Shown: positions 22,900-33,984 of the stretch, in pieces
How positions within the stretch are numbered: the stretch's first letter is position 1
Layout: every line of letters begins with the position of its first letter
NCBI GenBank assembly: GCA_017887445.1
Contig: JAGHIA010000118.1
Coordinates: 1 to 34,459, forward strand
DNA: 34,459 bases
Source: Fusicatenibacter sp.
GTDB taxonomy: Bacteria > Bacillota > Clostridia > Lachnospirales > Lachnospiraceae
Direction: 5' to 3'
Program-made: the position numbers and the translations under genes
The notes under the pieces: model-generated
Database searches by the model: none
Seen by the model: the letters and a program-made list of their open reading frames with translations, nothing else
Told to the model about the DNA's origin: nothing

Positions 22900-24519
22900 T
22901 TAATCCATTTCCCTCACGCTTTTTCTCAGCTTCAGTATCATAGAAGGTGCGACAGATAATTCATCTACTCCCATCCGGATAAATGCTTCTGTCAGTTCCG
23001 GATCAGCGCCCAGCTCACCGCATATACCGGCCCATTTTCCTGCTTTATGGGCATTTTTCACCACAAGCTCAATCATTCTGAGAATCGCTTTATGATGCGG
23101 ATTGTAAAAATCATCCAGACGTTCATTCTGCCTGTCAATCGCCAGCGTATACTGTGTCAGGTCGTTCGTGCCGATGCTGAAGAAATCAACATGCTCCGCC
23201 AATTCATCACTGACCATAACCGCCGCAGGGGTTTCGATCATGATTCCCTGCTCGGGTATTTTATATGGGATACCTTTTGTTTCTAACTCCTGCACTGCTT
23301 CATCCACGATCTTATAGATCTGCTCCACCTCGCAAACATCCGTGATCATCGGATACATGACCGAAAGATTTCCATACACTGACGCCCGAAGTAAGGCTCT
23401 TAACTGTGTTTTAAAAATATCCGGCTGTTTCAGACAGATTCGGATTGCCCGGTATCCCATAGCCGGATTGTCCTCTTTCCCAAGTTCAAAATAATCCGCC
23501 TGCTTATCTGCACCGATATCCAGTGTACGGATGATCACTTTCTTCCCCGCCATCATCTGGAGTACCTGCTTATATGCCTGAAACTGCTCTTCTTCTGTCG
23601 GGAAGTCATTTCTTCCAAGATAAAGGAATTCACTGCGGAACAGTCCGATTCCTCCGGCATCATTTTCCAGAGCATACCCTACATCTCCTACGCTCCCTAT
23701 GTTCGCATAGATATTGATCTTCCTGCCGTCTTTGGTTATGTTTTCCTTGCCTTTTAATGTTTGAAGGAGCTGGATTTTCTCCTGTTCCTCTTCAATCTGT
23801 CCCCTTGCCCGTTCTTTCTCTTGTTCTTCAGGCTCAAAGATGACTTTTCCCTGCACGCCATCCACAATTACATCCATCCCTGTACGGATGTTCTCCAGAT
23901 CCATTGGAACACCGATCAGTGCAGGAATATTCATCATACGGGCAAGTATAGCCGTATGGGAATTCGTTGAGCCATGGACAGTAACAAATGCCAGTATCTT
24001 TGATTTATCCATCTGAACCGTCTCGCTTGGACTGAGGTCATCTGCCACAATGACAGAAGGATTGATTTTACTGAAATCGATTTCTTCCTGACCGGAAAGA
24101 TTCTTGATCAGCCGTTCCGAAATATCTTTCACATCTGCCGCGCGTGCTTTCATATAATCGTCATCCATTGCCGCAAACATCTCAGAAAAATTATCTCCTG
24201 TTACAGCAACAGCATACTCGGCATTGACTTTTTCCGTCTCGACCATATTCCGGATAGATTCAAGGTAATCCTCATCCTCCAGCATCATCTGGTGTACTTC
24301 AAAAATAGCAGCATTTGCCTGTCCCACTTCCTGAAGTGCTTTATCATACAAATTCTGAAGCTGTTTTCTGGCCTTCATGCCTGCTGTCTCCAAACGGGCA
24401 AGTTCCATATCTGTGTCTTCTATCTTTGTACGTTTCACCTGTGTTTTTCCATTACGATGTACAAGTGCCGGTCCCATGGCAATTCCTTTATAGACTGTCT
24501 TTCCATAGTATTCTGTCAC
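22900..24519 (-). CDS. ptsI: PTS enzyme I (phosphoenolpyruvate-protein phosphotransferase)
   Basis: 539 residues, starting with GTG at 24519 after GGGGAGG. EI takes phosphate from PEP and passes it to HPr. The phosphorylated His188 lies in GSTNSHTAILAR; the C-terminal PEP-binding barrel has DIGADKQADYF, FRSEFLYLGR, IMIETPAAV and FSIGTNDLTQYTLA, and the catalytic Cys in WAGICGELGADP. All are intact. The start overlaps the ppa stop (GTGA). It is the last gene of an eight-gene operon with EIIBCA and HPr, so the operon carries its own general PTS proteins; whether these are the only copies in the genome cannot be seen here. An intrinsic terminator follows. Confidence 0.96.
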   Translation of the reverse strand: MTEYYGKTVYKGIAMGPALVHRNGKTQVKRTKIEDTDMELARLETAGMKARKQLQNLYDKALQEVGQANAAIFEVHQMMLEDEDYLESIRNMVETEKVNAEYAVAVTGDNFSEMFAAMDDDYMKARAADVKDISERLIKNLSGQEEIDFSKINPSVIVADDLSPSETVQMDKSKILAFVTVHGSTNSHTAILARMMNIPALIGVPMDLENIRTGMDVIVDGVQGKVIFEPEEQEKERARGQIEEEQEKIQLLQTLKGKENITKDGRKINIYANIGSVGDVGYALENDAGGIGLFRSEFLYLGRNDFPTEEEQFQAYKQVLQMMAGKKVIIRTLDIGADKQADYFELGKEDNPAMGYRAIRICLKQPDIFKTQLRALLRASVYGNLSVMYPMITDVCEVEQIYKIVDEAVQELETKGIPYKIPEQGIMIETPAAVMVSDELAEHVDFFSIGTNDLTQYTLAIDRQNERLDDFYNPHHKAILRMIELVVKNAHKAGKWAGICGELGADPELTEAFIRMGVDELSVAPSMILKLRKSVREMD

Positions 24520-25061
24520 TTTTGATTCCTCCCCTCTACGAAAACTCTTTTATAACTCTCCATCGCCTTTTCGATAACCTCAACCGCCTCGATCGGTCCC
24601 CCGAATTCATTTACAATCGTATCTTTATCTTCCAGACTTTTATAAATAGAAAAGAAGTGCTTTAATTCCTCAAAAATATGTTTCGGAAGTTCCTTTATAT
24701 CTGTATATCCCATATATGTAGGATCGCTGTACGGAATCGCAATGATCTTTTCATCTCCCATGCCGCCGTCTTCCATTTTCATCACCCCGATCGGATAGCT
24801 TCTGACTAATGTCATAGGCTGGATTGGTTCAGAACAAAGCACGAGAACATCAAGCGGATCTTTATCATCTCCATAAGTTCTCGGAATAAATCCATAGTTC
24901 ATCGGATAATGTGTTGCCGTAAACAGGATTCTGTCCAGTGATAACAGTCCTGTTTTTTTATCCAGTTCATATTTTTGATTGCTGCCTTTTGATATTTCTA
25001 TGACCGCCATAAAATCTGTGGGATAGATTCTTTCTTCGTCAATATCGTGCCAGATATTCAT
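24516..25061 (-). CDS. ppa: Inorganic pyrophosphatase, family I
   Basis: 181 residues from ATG 25061 (AAGGAGG 8 bases upstream). It hydrolyses PPi to two phosphates using Mg2+. The signature D-x-D-P-x-D is seen as DDKDPLDVLVL, with HYPMNYGFIPRTYG before it and K/D residues in the C-terminal KMEDGGMGDEKIIAI. It is placed between HPr and EI, overlapping EI by 4 bp. Pyrophosphatase is an unusual member of a PTS operon: it suggests a PPi-producing step (for instance CoA-ester formation or PPi-linked glycolysis) is linked to the pathway, though chance capture of a housekeeping gene is possible. A short hairpin separates it from HPr. Confidence 0.94.
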   Translation of the reverse strand: MNIWHDIDEERIYPTDFMAVIEISKGSNQKYELDKKTGLLSLDRILFTATHYPMNYGFIPRTYGDDKDPLDVLVLCSEPIQPMTLVRSYPIGVMKMEDGGMGDEKIIAIPYSDPTYMGYTDIKELPKHIFEELKHFFSIYKSLEDKDTIVNEFGGPIEAVEVIEKAMESYKRVFVEGRNQK

Positions 25062-25083
25062 TTCCCCTGCCTCCTTTATCAGA

Positions 25084-25111
25084 CACAGCCAGACAAAAAT
25101 GCCTGGCTGTG
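25084..25111 (-). promoter_or_regulatory. Intercistronic hairpin between HPr and pyrophosphatase genes
   Basis: CACAGCCAG (25084-25092) pairs with CTGGCTGTG (25103-25111), loop of about 10. On the minus strand it is followed by TCTGATAAAGGAGG, not a T-run, so it is more likely an mRNA stability or processing element than a terminator; it could let HPr be made in excess of EI. Confidence 0.55.
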
Positions 25112-25121
25112 CCGTCATACC

Positions 25122-25379
25122 TTATAAATTCGCCTCGAAAAAAGCCTTCATATTTTCATATGCTGTCTCTTCATCGCTGCCTGTGATCTCTACTTCCACG
25201 GTCTGTCCGCATTTTACTCCTAAACTCATAACAGCCATAAGTTTTGTAGCTTCCGCTGATTTTCCGTTTGCGGAAACCATGATCTTGCTTTCATACTTTT
25301 TTGCCTCTTTGACAAGCACTCCTGCCGGTCTTGCATGGATCCCCACTTCATCTGTAATCACATACTCAAATTTTTTCAT
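25122..25379 (-). CDS. ptsH: HPr-family phosphocarrier protein with Lys at position 46
   Basis: 85 residues. HPr shuttles phosphate from EI to EII proteins. The phospho-acceptor His15 is in VGIHARPAG, intact. The second segment reads EATKLMAVMSLGVKCG; aligning MSLG places Lys46 where Bacillus-type HPr has Ser46. Ser46 is the site used by HPr kinase to switch on CcpA-mediated catabolite repression and to slow PTS flux. This HPr should therefore work in transport but not respond to HPr kinase at this site. It sits in the PTS operon between the cyclase-family and ppa genes. Such variants occur in Clostridia; a second, canonical HPr may exist elsewhere. Confidence 0.93.
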   Translation of the reverse strand: MKKFEYVITDEVGIHARPAGVLVKEAKKYESKIMVSANGKSAEATKLMAVMSLGVKCGQTVEVEITGSDEETAYENMKAFFEANL

Positions 25380-25397
25380 CGCTCTGACCTCCTGACC

Positions 25398-26063
25398 TTA
25401 AATATTATTTATGTAATCCTTTACTCCGGCAAATACCCGTGCCGGAAAACTTGCCATTCGCACTCTTGGCGGAACTGCGGTCAACACAGCATTTTCGCCT
25501 AAAAGCTGCTCCAGATTTGTCATATTTTCACATACTACTCCGTCTGCCCCCAGAATAATATCGTGCACCGGACAGTCTCCGCTGTTCAGCTGATCGATCA
25601 ATGGTCCGTCAATCCCCACAAAGACCACGCCTTTCTCAACCAGATATTTTGCTCCTTCCACGGAAAGATACTTTGCATTTTCAGCGTATAATTCTGTGTT
25701 AAAATACTGATCCTGCCCCGTGTACAAGAGTACAGCTCTGACGCCTGTTTTAAGTTCCTGAAAATCTTCTTTGTCGAAGCAAAATTTTCCTTCTGGGATT
25801 TTAAAAGCCTGTACCGGAAGTTCTACCAGCTTTTCCAGCGGAATATCACTGATATATGTCCCATTTTCAAAGCGGTGTACCGGAGCGTCGAGATAGGTTC
25901 CGCTGGTATTTATCATACTGATCTTATCCAGCAATGCCGCGGCATCCCCGCATTTCTTACGCATTTCCTCCCGGGACATATAGATGTCGATTGAGACAGG
26001 AGGATCTCCGGGAAAGGTTACCATACCATCCGTGATCGGATGGCTCAATTCTATATATTTCAC
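25398..26063 (-). CDS. Cyclase-family protein (kynurenine formamidase fold) with altered metal motif
   Basis: 221 residues, complete length for the family. Typical members are Mn/Zn hydrolases that open amides or lactones, marked by HxGTHxDxPxH. Here the motif reads TSGTYLDAPVH (residues 53-63): the first His is Thr53 and the second is Tyr57, while Asp59 and His63 remain. Other hallmarks are kept (LSHPITDGMVTFPGDP at the start; YLVEKGVVFVGIDGPLID; CPVHDIILGADGVVCENM). So either metal binding is rearranged or the enzyme has changed chemistry. It lies 18 bp from both neighbours in the glucoside/ene-reductase operon, pointing to the aglycone as substrate. Assignment to family is firm; activity is not. 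Confidence 0.85.
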   Translation of the reverse strand: MKYIELSHPITDGMVTFPGDPPVSIDIYMSREEMRKKCGDAAALLDKISMINTSGTYLDAPVHRFENGTYISDIPLEKLVELPVQAFKIPEGKFCFDKEDFQELKTGVRAVLLYTGQDQYFNTELYAENAKYLSVEGAKYLVEKGVVFVGIDGPLIDQLNSGDCPVHDIILGADGVVCENMTNLEQLLGENAVLTAVPPRVRMASFPARVFAGVKDYINNI

Positions 26064-26081
26064 TTTCCTTCCCTCTTTCTC

Positions 26082-26432
26082 TTACTCTTCGATATCGATT
26101 CTCTCAATCTTGAAAATGACCGGACGGGTGCCGTCATTGCAGCATGCAATCATCATCTTTTCATCATTTGTCCAGCCGCGCATGATGGAGCCGCCCTGCA
26201 GCGCTGTATAGATATAACGGCTTATGCAGTCCCATGCCTCTGCACAAGGGAATGTACCTCTGTAAAAATTCCAGAAGTCATCCTTATCCCCATCGCGCTC
26301 AAAAAGGAACTCCTGTCCTTCTTCAAATACCGGACAGGAACCGGATTTCGGATCTGCCAGATAAGTTTCCTGAAGATCTGTAAAGCATTCTTTCTTTAAT
26401 ACGGTTACCTTGCACTGATGTTTCATGATCAT
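26082..26432 (-). CDS. TIGR04076 family protein
   Basis: 116 residues. The pattern CKVTVLKKE...CPVFEEGQEF...FPCAEAWDCISRYIYTALQGGS...ACCNDGTRPVIFKIERID matches the TIGR04076 family of small, Cys-containing proteins of unknown function in anaerobes. It has seven cysteines, which could bind metal or act in redox. The ATG at 26432 follows GGAGGAGG closely; an ATG six bases later is possible. It lies between the ene-reductase and the cyclase-family genes with short gaps and probably serves the same pathway. No function should be assumed. Confidence 0.78.
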   Translation of the reverse strand: MIMKHQCKVTVLKKECFTDLQETYLADPKSGSCPVFEEGQEFLFERDGDKDDFWNFYRGTFPCAEAWDCISRYIYTALQGGSIMRGWTNDEKMMIACCNDGTRPVIFKIERIDIEE

Positions 26433-26464
26433 TTTCCTCCTCCAACTTTTTGAAATTTATGATT

Positions 26465-28519
26465 CTATGCGCGTCTTCCTGCATGGAAGCCCTCATGTAC
26501 TGCGTCGATGATCTTTCTTGCTCCATAGGCATCTCCGATAATTTCCACCGGATATCCTGCGTCCTTTAACTCATACGCCATAGTGTTTACCGCTTTCATA
26601 CCGAGTGCGCAGATCACAGCATCACCGGTGAATGTAACGGTCTCTTCTGCATAAGGGCCGGACAGATCTACCGGCGTCTGCAAGATTCTCGGATCATGCG
26701 GCATCTTTTCCTGTCTCGGCTGGCATACAACTGCGTTCTTTTCTATTTTGAGTATTTTTTCTCCAAGCTCTACTCTTACTCCGTCCTGCGCCAGCTTCGC
26801 GTTGATAGACCAGTCTACCGCATACATATGGGCAGCGTGGGCATCCGGAACAATATCGATCATAGTTACATCCTTGCCAAGTTCCGCAAGGTGCATGGAA
26901 ACCTCACATCCTACCAACCCGGCTCCGCACACGATAAAGTTCTTCGCTTCCGGTATTTTCCCGTCTAGGATGTCCAGCGGATTCAGCGCATTCTCCACAC
27001 CCTCAAGCCTCGGAACCAGCGTCTCAGATCCTGTCGCCGCGATGATCTTGTCAAACTTCTCCTCTTTTGCGGTATCAACAGTAAATTCTGTATTCATGCG
27101 CACTTCAACACTGCTCTTTTCAAGCATGTGGAGAAGGTAGTCGAGGTATTTCTGATAGTCAATCTTGAATTCCGGTTTTCCTACATAGTACATCAGTCCG
27201 CCCAGACGGTCTGCCTTTTCAAAGAGTATCACCTGATGCCCTTTCTTCGCAGCCGTTATGGCTGCAACAAGTCCTGCCGGTCCAGATCCGATCACTGCGA
27301 TCCGCTTTGTTTCCTCTGCTTTATGAATGGTCGTATGCTCCATATAATCATGCCCCATGCATGGATTGATGGCACATTTTAACGCCACACCTTTTCCTGC
27401 AGAGGCAATACACTCATTGCAGCGCAGGCACTGCCGGATCTCATCCTGTCTTCCCTCCATGATCTTATTCGGGCAGTCCGGATCCGCCAGAATCTGACGT
27501 CCCAGCGCCAGAAAATCCGCCTCCCCTTTTTCGATCATCTCATTTCCTTTTTCCGGGCGCACACCGCATACTGTGGCGACCGGAATGGAAACAGCTTTTT
27601 TGATCGCTGCCGCATTATCTGTATAGATCCCTCTCGGGCAATATGTGGACGGAATCCATGTAGCCGTACTGATTCCTTTTGTCAGTTCCATTTTTCCATC
27701 AATTTTCTGGTCCCCGTTCATCACATCCATATAGTCATGGAATCGGGATTCCAGAGTGCCGCCGCTGACGACGATCGCATCCACTCCCGCATCTTCCATG
27801 ATCTTACAGATCTGGATGCTCTGGTCCAACGTGATCCCGCCCGGAGTATAATCTTCTGATGCGATCTTATAAATGATCGGGAAATTCTTTCCACAGTATT
27901 TATGTATGGCTTCCACAATCTCCACGGAAAGTCTCGCCCGGTTCTTCACAGATCCGCCATACTCATCCGTCCTGTGGTTATAGTATCCGGATAAGAACTC
28001 TACCAGAAGATACCCGTGTCCAGCGTGAAGTTCCACACCGTCAAATCCGGCAATCTTAGCCCTTAATGCTGCCTGTCCATAGTCTTCTACGACCTGATGT
28101 ATCTCGTCCTTTGTCATTGCATGGACTTCTGCGCCTGCAAGAGAAAATGTGCCGATCCCTGACGGTGTCTGCGGCAGTTTTTCTGCGTTCCGAATGAACA
28201 CGCCGCCATGTGTAAGCTGCATGAAAACCTTTGCCCCCTGTGCGTGTACGGCTGTCGCAAGGCGGCTCATACCCGGTACAAACTCATCATTGCTGATATC
28301 CAGATTTCCGGCAAAGCACTGACATCCCGGAGACGGATTGACCATCTCTGTTACAATTACGCCGACGCCGCCCTCTGCTCTTCTGGCGTAATGATTCACT
28401 GTTGCGTCTGTCACCGCGCCTTTGATCGCCGTGTATGAACACATTGCCGGCATCATCATACGGTTTCTCGTAACTACATTTCCGATTTTTCCTGTTTTTG
28501 CTAAATATTCCAGTTTCAT
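26465..28519 (-). CDS. Old Yellow Enzyme-type FMN/4Fe-4S/FAD ene-reductase (enoate / 2,4-dienoyl-CoA reductase family)
   Basis: 684 residues in three parts. Residues 1-345 form the FMN TIM barrel (MQLTHGG; ELHAGHGYLL with His165/His168, the proton-donor region). A 4Fe-4S cluster follows at Cys364, Cys367, Cys370, Cys382 (CLRCNECIASAGKGVALKC). Residues about 405-684 hold the FAD/NAD(P) domain with IAVIGSGPAG and a second nucleotide site (FIVCGAGLVGCEV). Relatives reduce carbon-carbon double bonds next to a carbonyl: 2,4-dienoyl-CoA reductase, clostridial enoate reductases, and BaiCD/BaiH of bile-acid metabolism. Here it starts 3 bp after the phospho-beta-glucosidase gene, so it most likely acts on the aglycone released by that enzyme. 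The substrate is inferred only. Confidence 0.92.
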   Translation of the reverse strand: MKLEYLAKTGKIGNVVTRNRMMMPAMCSYTAIKGAVTDATVNHYARRAEGGVGVIVTEMVNPSPGCQCFAGNLDISNDEFVPGMSRLATAVHAQGAKVFMQLTHGGVFIRNAEKLPQTPSGIGTFSLAGAEVHAMTKDEIHQVVEDYGQAALRAKIAGFDGVELHAGHGYLLVEFLSGYYNHRTDEYGGSVKNRARLSVEIVEAIHKYCGKNFPIIYKIASEDYTPGGITLDQSIQICKIMEDAGVDAIVVSGGTLESRFHDYMDVMNGDQKIDGKMELTKGISTATWIPSTYCPRGIYTDNAAAIKKAVSIPVATVCGVRPEKGNEMIEKGEADFLALGRQILADPDCPNKIMEGRQDEIRQCLRCNECIASAGKGVALKCAINPCMGHDYMEHTTIHKAEETKRIAVIGSGPAGLVAAITAAKKGHQVILFEKADRLGGLMYYVGKPEFKIDYQKYLDYLLHMLEKSSVEVRMNTEFTVDTAKEEKFDKIIAATGSETLVPRLEGVENALNPLDILDGKIPEAKNFIVCGAGLVGCEVSMHLAELGKDVTMIDIVPDAHAAHMYAVDWSINAKLAQDGVRVELGEKILKIEKNAVVCQPRQEKMPHDPRILQTPVDLSGPYAEETVTFTGDAVICALGMKAVNTMAYELKDAGYPVEIIGDAYGARKIIDAVHEGFHAGRRA

Positions 28520-28522
28520 GAT

Positions 28523-31880
<3,358 letters not shown>

Positions 31881-31901
31881 ACTTTCACTCTCCTGTTTTT
31901 G

Positions 31902-31930
31902 TGGGCAAACTAATGAAATGATGTTATAAT
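31902..31930 (+). promoter_or_regulatory. Promoter for the Crp/Fnr-type regulator, in the divergent control region
   Basis: -10 TATAAT (31925-31930) with a 17-bp spacer to a weak -35 TGGGCA (31902-31907). The ribosome binding site AAAGGCGG follows before the ATG at 31963. The EIIBCA promoter must lie in the same 82 bp; TATAAC on the minus strand overlaps this -10, so the two polymerases would compete. No classic TGTGA-N6-TCACA or TTGAT-N4-ATCAA site is seen. Confidence 0.5.
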
Positions 31931-31962
31931 AAGCTCAAGATTCACTGAAAGGCGGATATCCT

Positions 31963-32640
31963 ATGTTACTTCCAAGATATTATTTTTCCGATATTTACAC
32001 AGACCTTTATGATTACTTTCTCTCACAACCCCATACAAATTGCTCTTTTAAAAAAGGGGATATGCTCTGGAACATGGGAGAGACGATCAAATATGTATAT
32101 TACATAAAGTCCGGAATCACAAAAACCTTCATTGAACATGAGGACGGTTACCAAAAGATTTTGTTCTTCCACAGCACCGGTTCCGTTTTTCCCGGTCATC
32201 AGAACTCTACTTTTAAGATCGAAGCCTCCATCGGTACACAGGCTTTATCTGATGTAGAAACCCTGCGGTTTACGCGGGAAGACTTTTATCGGATGTATCT
32301 GGAAAATCACTCTCTAAATGCATTGTGTTTTGAGAATTATTCCATGTATGTCAATCTTCTCCTTTATGAATCTGCGCATCAGGAATATAATAATTCTTTT
32401 ATTAAAGTGTGCAATTTACTTTACCTTTTTTCGCTCCATTCACCGTCAAATACGCCATACCGTATTGACCTTACACAGAAAGACTTGTCTGATATCCTAA
32501 CCATCAGCCTTGTTAATGTTACAAATAATCTTGCCCGGTTGCGCAATGAAAATATTATAGTCAGCCATCGAAAATGGATTGAAATTATAGATTATCCTGC
32601 GCTGGCTGCATATTGTTCCAATGAAACCCGACAGTCTTAA
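31963..32640 (+). CDS. Crp/Fnr family transcriptional regulator
   Basis: 225 residues. Residues about 15-120 form a cyclic-nucleotide-binding-like beta barrel (FKKGDMLWNMGETIKYVYYIKSGITK), and 150-215 a Crp-type winged HTH (LTQKDLSDILTISLVNVTNNLARLRNENII). It lacks the N-terminal cysteine set of oxygen-sensing Fnr and lacks an obvious cAMP phosphate-binding Arg-Ser signature, so the effector is probably a different small molecule or a redox signal. Divergent from the EIIBCA operon across 82 bp, it is the likely local regulator of that operon. An intrinsic terminator follows. Confidence 0.88.
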   Translation: MLLPRYYFSDIYTDLYDYFLSQPHTNCSFKKGDMLWNMGETIKYVYYIKSGITKTFIEHEDGYQKILFFHSTGSVFPGHQNSTFKIEASIGTQALSDVETLRFTREDFYRMYLENHSLNALCFENYSMYVNLLLYESAHQEYNNSFIKVCNLLYLFSLHSPSNTPYRIDLTQKDLSDILTISLVNVTNNLARLRNENIIVSHRKWIEIIDYPALAAYCSNETRQS

Positions 32641-32673
32641 CAGCCTGACAGCCTGATAGGACTGTCTTTTTTT
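32630..32673 (+). terminator. Intrinsic terminator after the Crp/Fnr-type gene
   Basis: GACAGTC (32630-32636) pairs with GACTGTC (32660-32666), then TTTTTTT. The loop contains a repeated CAGCCTGA. The stem begins within the last codons of the gene. Confidence 0.8.
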
Positions 32674-32771
32674 GCCCTTATTTTTTTGGCTGTTATAACT
32701 AATTCTTCCCTCCTCTTTCCTTGAATTCTTATGGAATTATTGTAGCCACTTAAAATTTTTCCTTCTACACA

Positions 32772-32833
32772 GAAATATGTATATAATTAAAAATTTCTTT
32801 TTCTTTAGATTTTCGTCATTATATACATATTTC
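32772..32833. repeat. AT-rich perfect 16-bp inverted repeat
   Basis: GAAATATGTATATAAT (32772-32787) and its exact reverse complement (32818-32833), separated by 30 bp of T-rich sequence. There is no gene within it. It borders the region of mobile-element remnants and could be a recombination or transposase site, or an operator. Confidence 0.6.
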
Positions 32834-32894
32834 CTTAGTACTTTTGTTACATATGGCCAAAAACATCAACAGACAAGAGCTTTCTGGACTTAAA

Positions 32895-33050
32895 TCAGCC
32901 AATGCTTCTTTGCGTGAGAAACTGCCAGATTTCTGCGAGCTTGGAGTTCCAAGTCTCGAGGGCATTATTCAGATTTTGAATGATCCCAAATCCCAACAGA
33001 ATCAGGCCGATTGCCCGGATTAGTGTCATCCCCTTCAGAAAGAAAAACAT
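32895..33050 (-). CDS. Possible small membrane protein from a mobile element (uncertain)
   Basis: 51 residues, MFFFLKGMTLIRAIGLILLG followed by FGIIQNLNNALETW and a short polar tail; one clear membrane helix. No convincing ribosome binding site is visible, and the frame is opposed by a plus-strand frame of similar size (32853-33023). It directly follows, in another frame, the truncated replisome organizer, so it may be the remaining end of a different integrative-element gene. I recognise no family. Confidence 0.35.
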   Translation of the reverse strand: MFFFLKGMTLIRAIGLILLGFGIIQNLNNALETWNSKLAEIWQFLTQRSIG

Positions 33051-33136
33051 TCTGGTAACGGCCATAGGCACGGGCGCTCGCTGTTGTAAAAGTTCTCTTT
33101 GAGTTTCAGGTAGTAATATTTCCGGTTATCCGACAT
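33035..33136 (-). pseudogene. Truncated phage replisome organizer N-terminus
   Basis: AAGGAGG, five bases, then ATG and MSDNRKYYYLKLKENFYNSE, the characteristic start of the phage/ICE replisome organizer N-terminal domain. After about 18 residues similarity stops and the frame ends 15 codons later at 33035. The normal protein is several hundred residues, so only the start and its ribosome binding site remain. It marks a former integrative element or prophage. Confidence 0.75.
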
Positions 33137-33248
33137 GGGGTCCTCCTTTTGGGTTGTTTTGGCCTCTGTACGCATTAAGAGAGCCGTTTTGGAGGCAAGA
33201 GGATAAATGTATTACGCCCCTGCCGACACCCTCCAAAAAAGCCTTGAT

Positions 33249-33504
33249 TTACAAGGGGTTTTTGACCTCTAGCGCGTGACATTTAGCCCTCTGTTTCCGC
33301 TTGCGCTGCGCGGCCTTTATCCATTTCATGCGTCCGGCGCATTCCGGGCAGTATTTGCCCCTGTTGGAGCCGGGAACGAACAGCACACCACATACGGGTG
33401 CATTTCTTCGCATCCAGCCGGTGGAACAGGGCCGTTCCCAGTTCCTTGTCCAGCGCGATACAGTGGCCGCCGTCATAGTTACAACACTCATGCGCCAGCC
33501 ACCG
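33249..33504 (-). pseudogene. Frameshifted cysteine-rich VLP-type gene of an integrative element
   Basis: One frame reads RWLAHECCNYDGGHCIALDK then ELGTALFHRLDAKKC; after a frameshift another frame continues with VCGVLFVPGSNRGKYCPECA and the basic tail RMKWIKAAQRKRKQRAKCHA. Together these match the cysteine-rich VLP proteins common in Firmicutes integrative elements, minus an internal section (the usual second cysteine block). An open frame across the region in a third phase is a mosaic, not a real protein. Confidence 0.75.
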
Positions 33505-33654
33505 CGCCGGAGCGGCACTGGGGATGGCATAGAAAAGCGCCCGGACAGCACAAATCTATTCGAGCGCAAAAAGTACGGTATTCCGTTACATTGTGACAAT
33601 TTTCGCACCGCCGGTCAGACGGGGCCTGTATGTACTAATGTTCCTCCATAACCC

Positions 33655-33825
33655 CCTCCGAACTGTAGATACTGCAATTTGCGCGGCCATATCCAACGAG
33701 AAGTGGAATACTCCCGTTGAGATAGACGGAAAAGCAATGCTCCGAACACCGTATTCCTTTGCAAGAATCAATGAATTTTTATAACAATTCAGTAATGAAA
33801 ACACCTCGTCGCAGGGCTTTCGAAT
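33655..33825 (-). pseudogene. Macrodomain (ADP-ribose-binding) protein fragment
   Basis: FSLLNCYKNSLILAKEYGVR followed by SIAFPSISTGVFHFSLDMAA matches the C-terminal third of YmdB-type macrodomains, including the ISTG phosphate loop. The N-terminal part with the NAA motif is missing and the downstream reading frame runs into unrelated sequence. The open frame spanning 33586-34185 joins this piece to a transporter fragment and is a chance fusion. Confidence 0.7.
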
Positions 33826-33890
33826 GTTAAGCGTTGCGAAAGCGTAGGTATTAACTCCAAAGCTGCCCTGTATCTCTGCCACATTTTTTG

Positions 33891-33968
33891 AATTCCCGCC
33901 CCGGTAATGACCGGCGTAAATCTGCTCTGATCCAGCTTTTCCTGAAGCATCTGAATCTGCCTGTCCAT
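33891..33968 (-). pseudogene. Possible sirtuin-like N-terminal fragment
   Basis: MDRQIQMLQEKLDQSRFTPV then ITGAGI resembles the start of SIR2-family proteins of the kind encoded next to macrodomain genes in Firmicutes. Only about 26 residues remain. Its position directly upstream of the macrodomain remnant supports the reading, but the similarity is short. Confidence 0.4.
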
Positions 33969-33984
33969 AATAATCTTCCGTCTC

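Noticed and set aside
32853-33023. A 56-codon plus-strand frame (MAKNINRQELSG...) near the mobile-element remnants
   Set aside because: No ribosome binding site and no similarity that I recognise; the opposing frame with a membrane helix is at least as plausible, and both may be debris.
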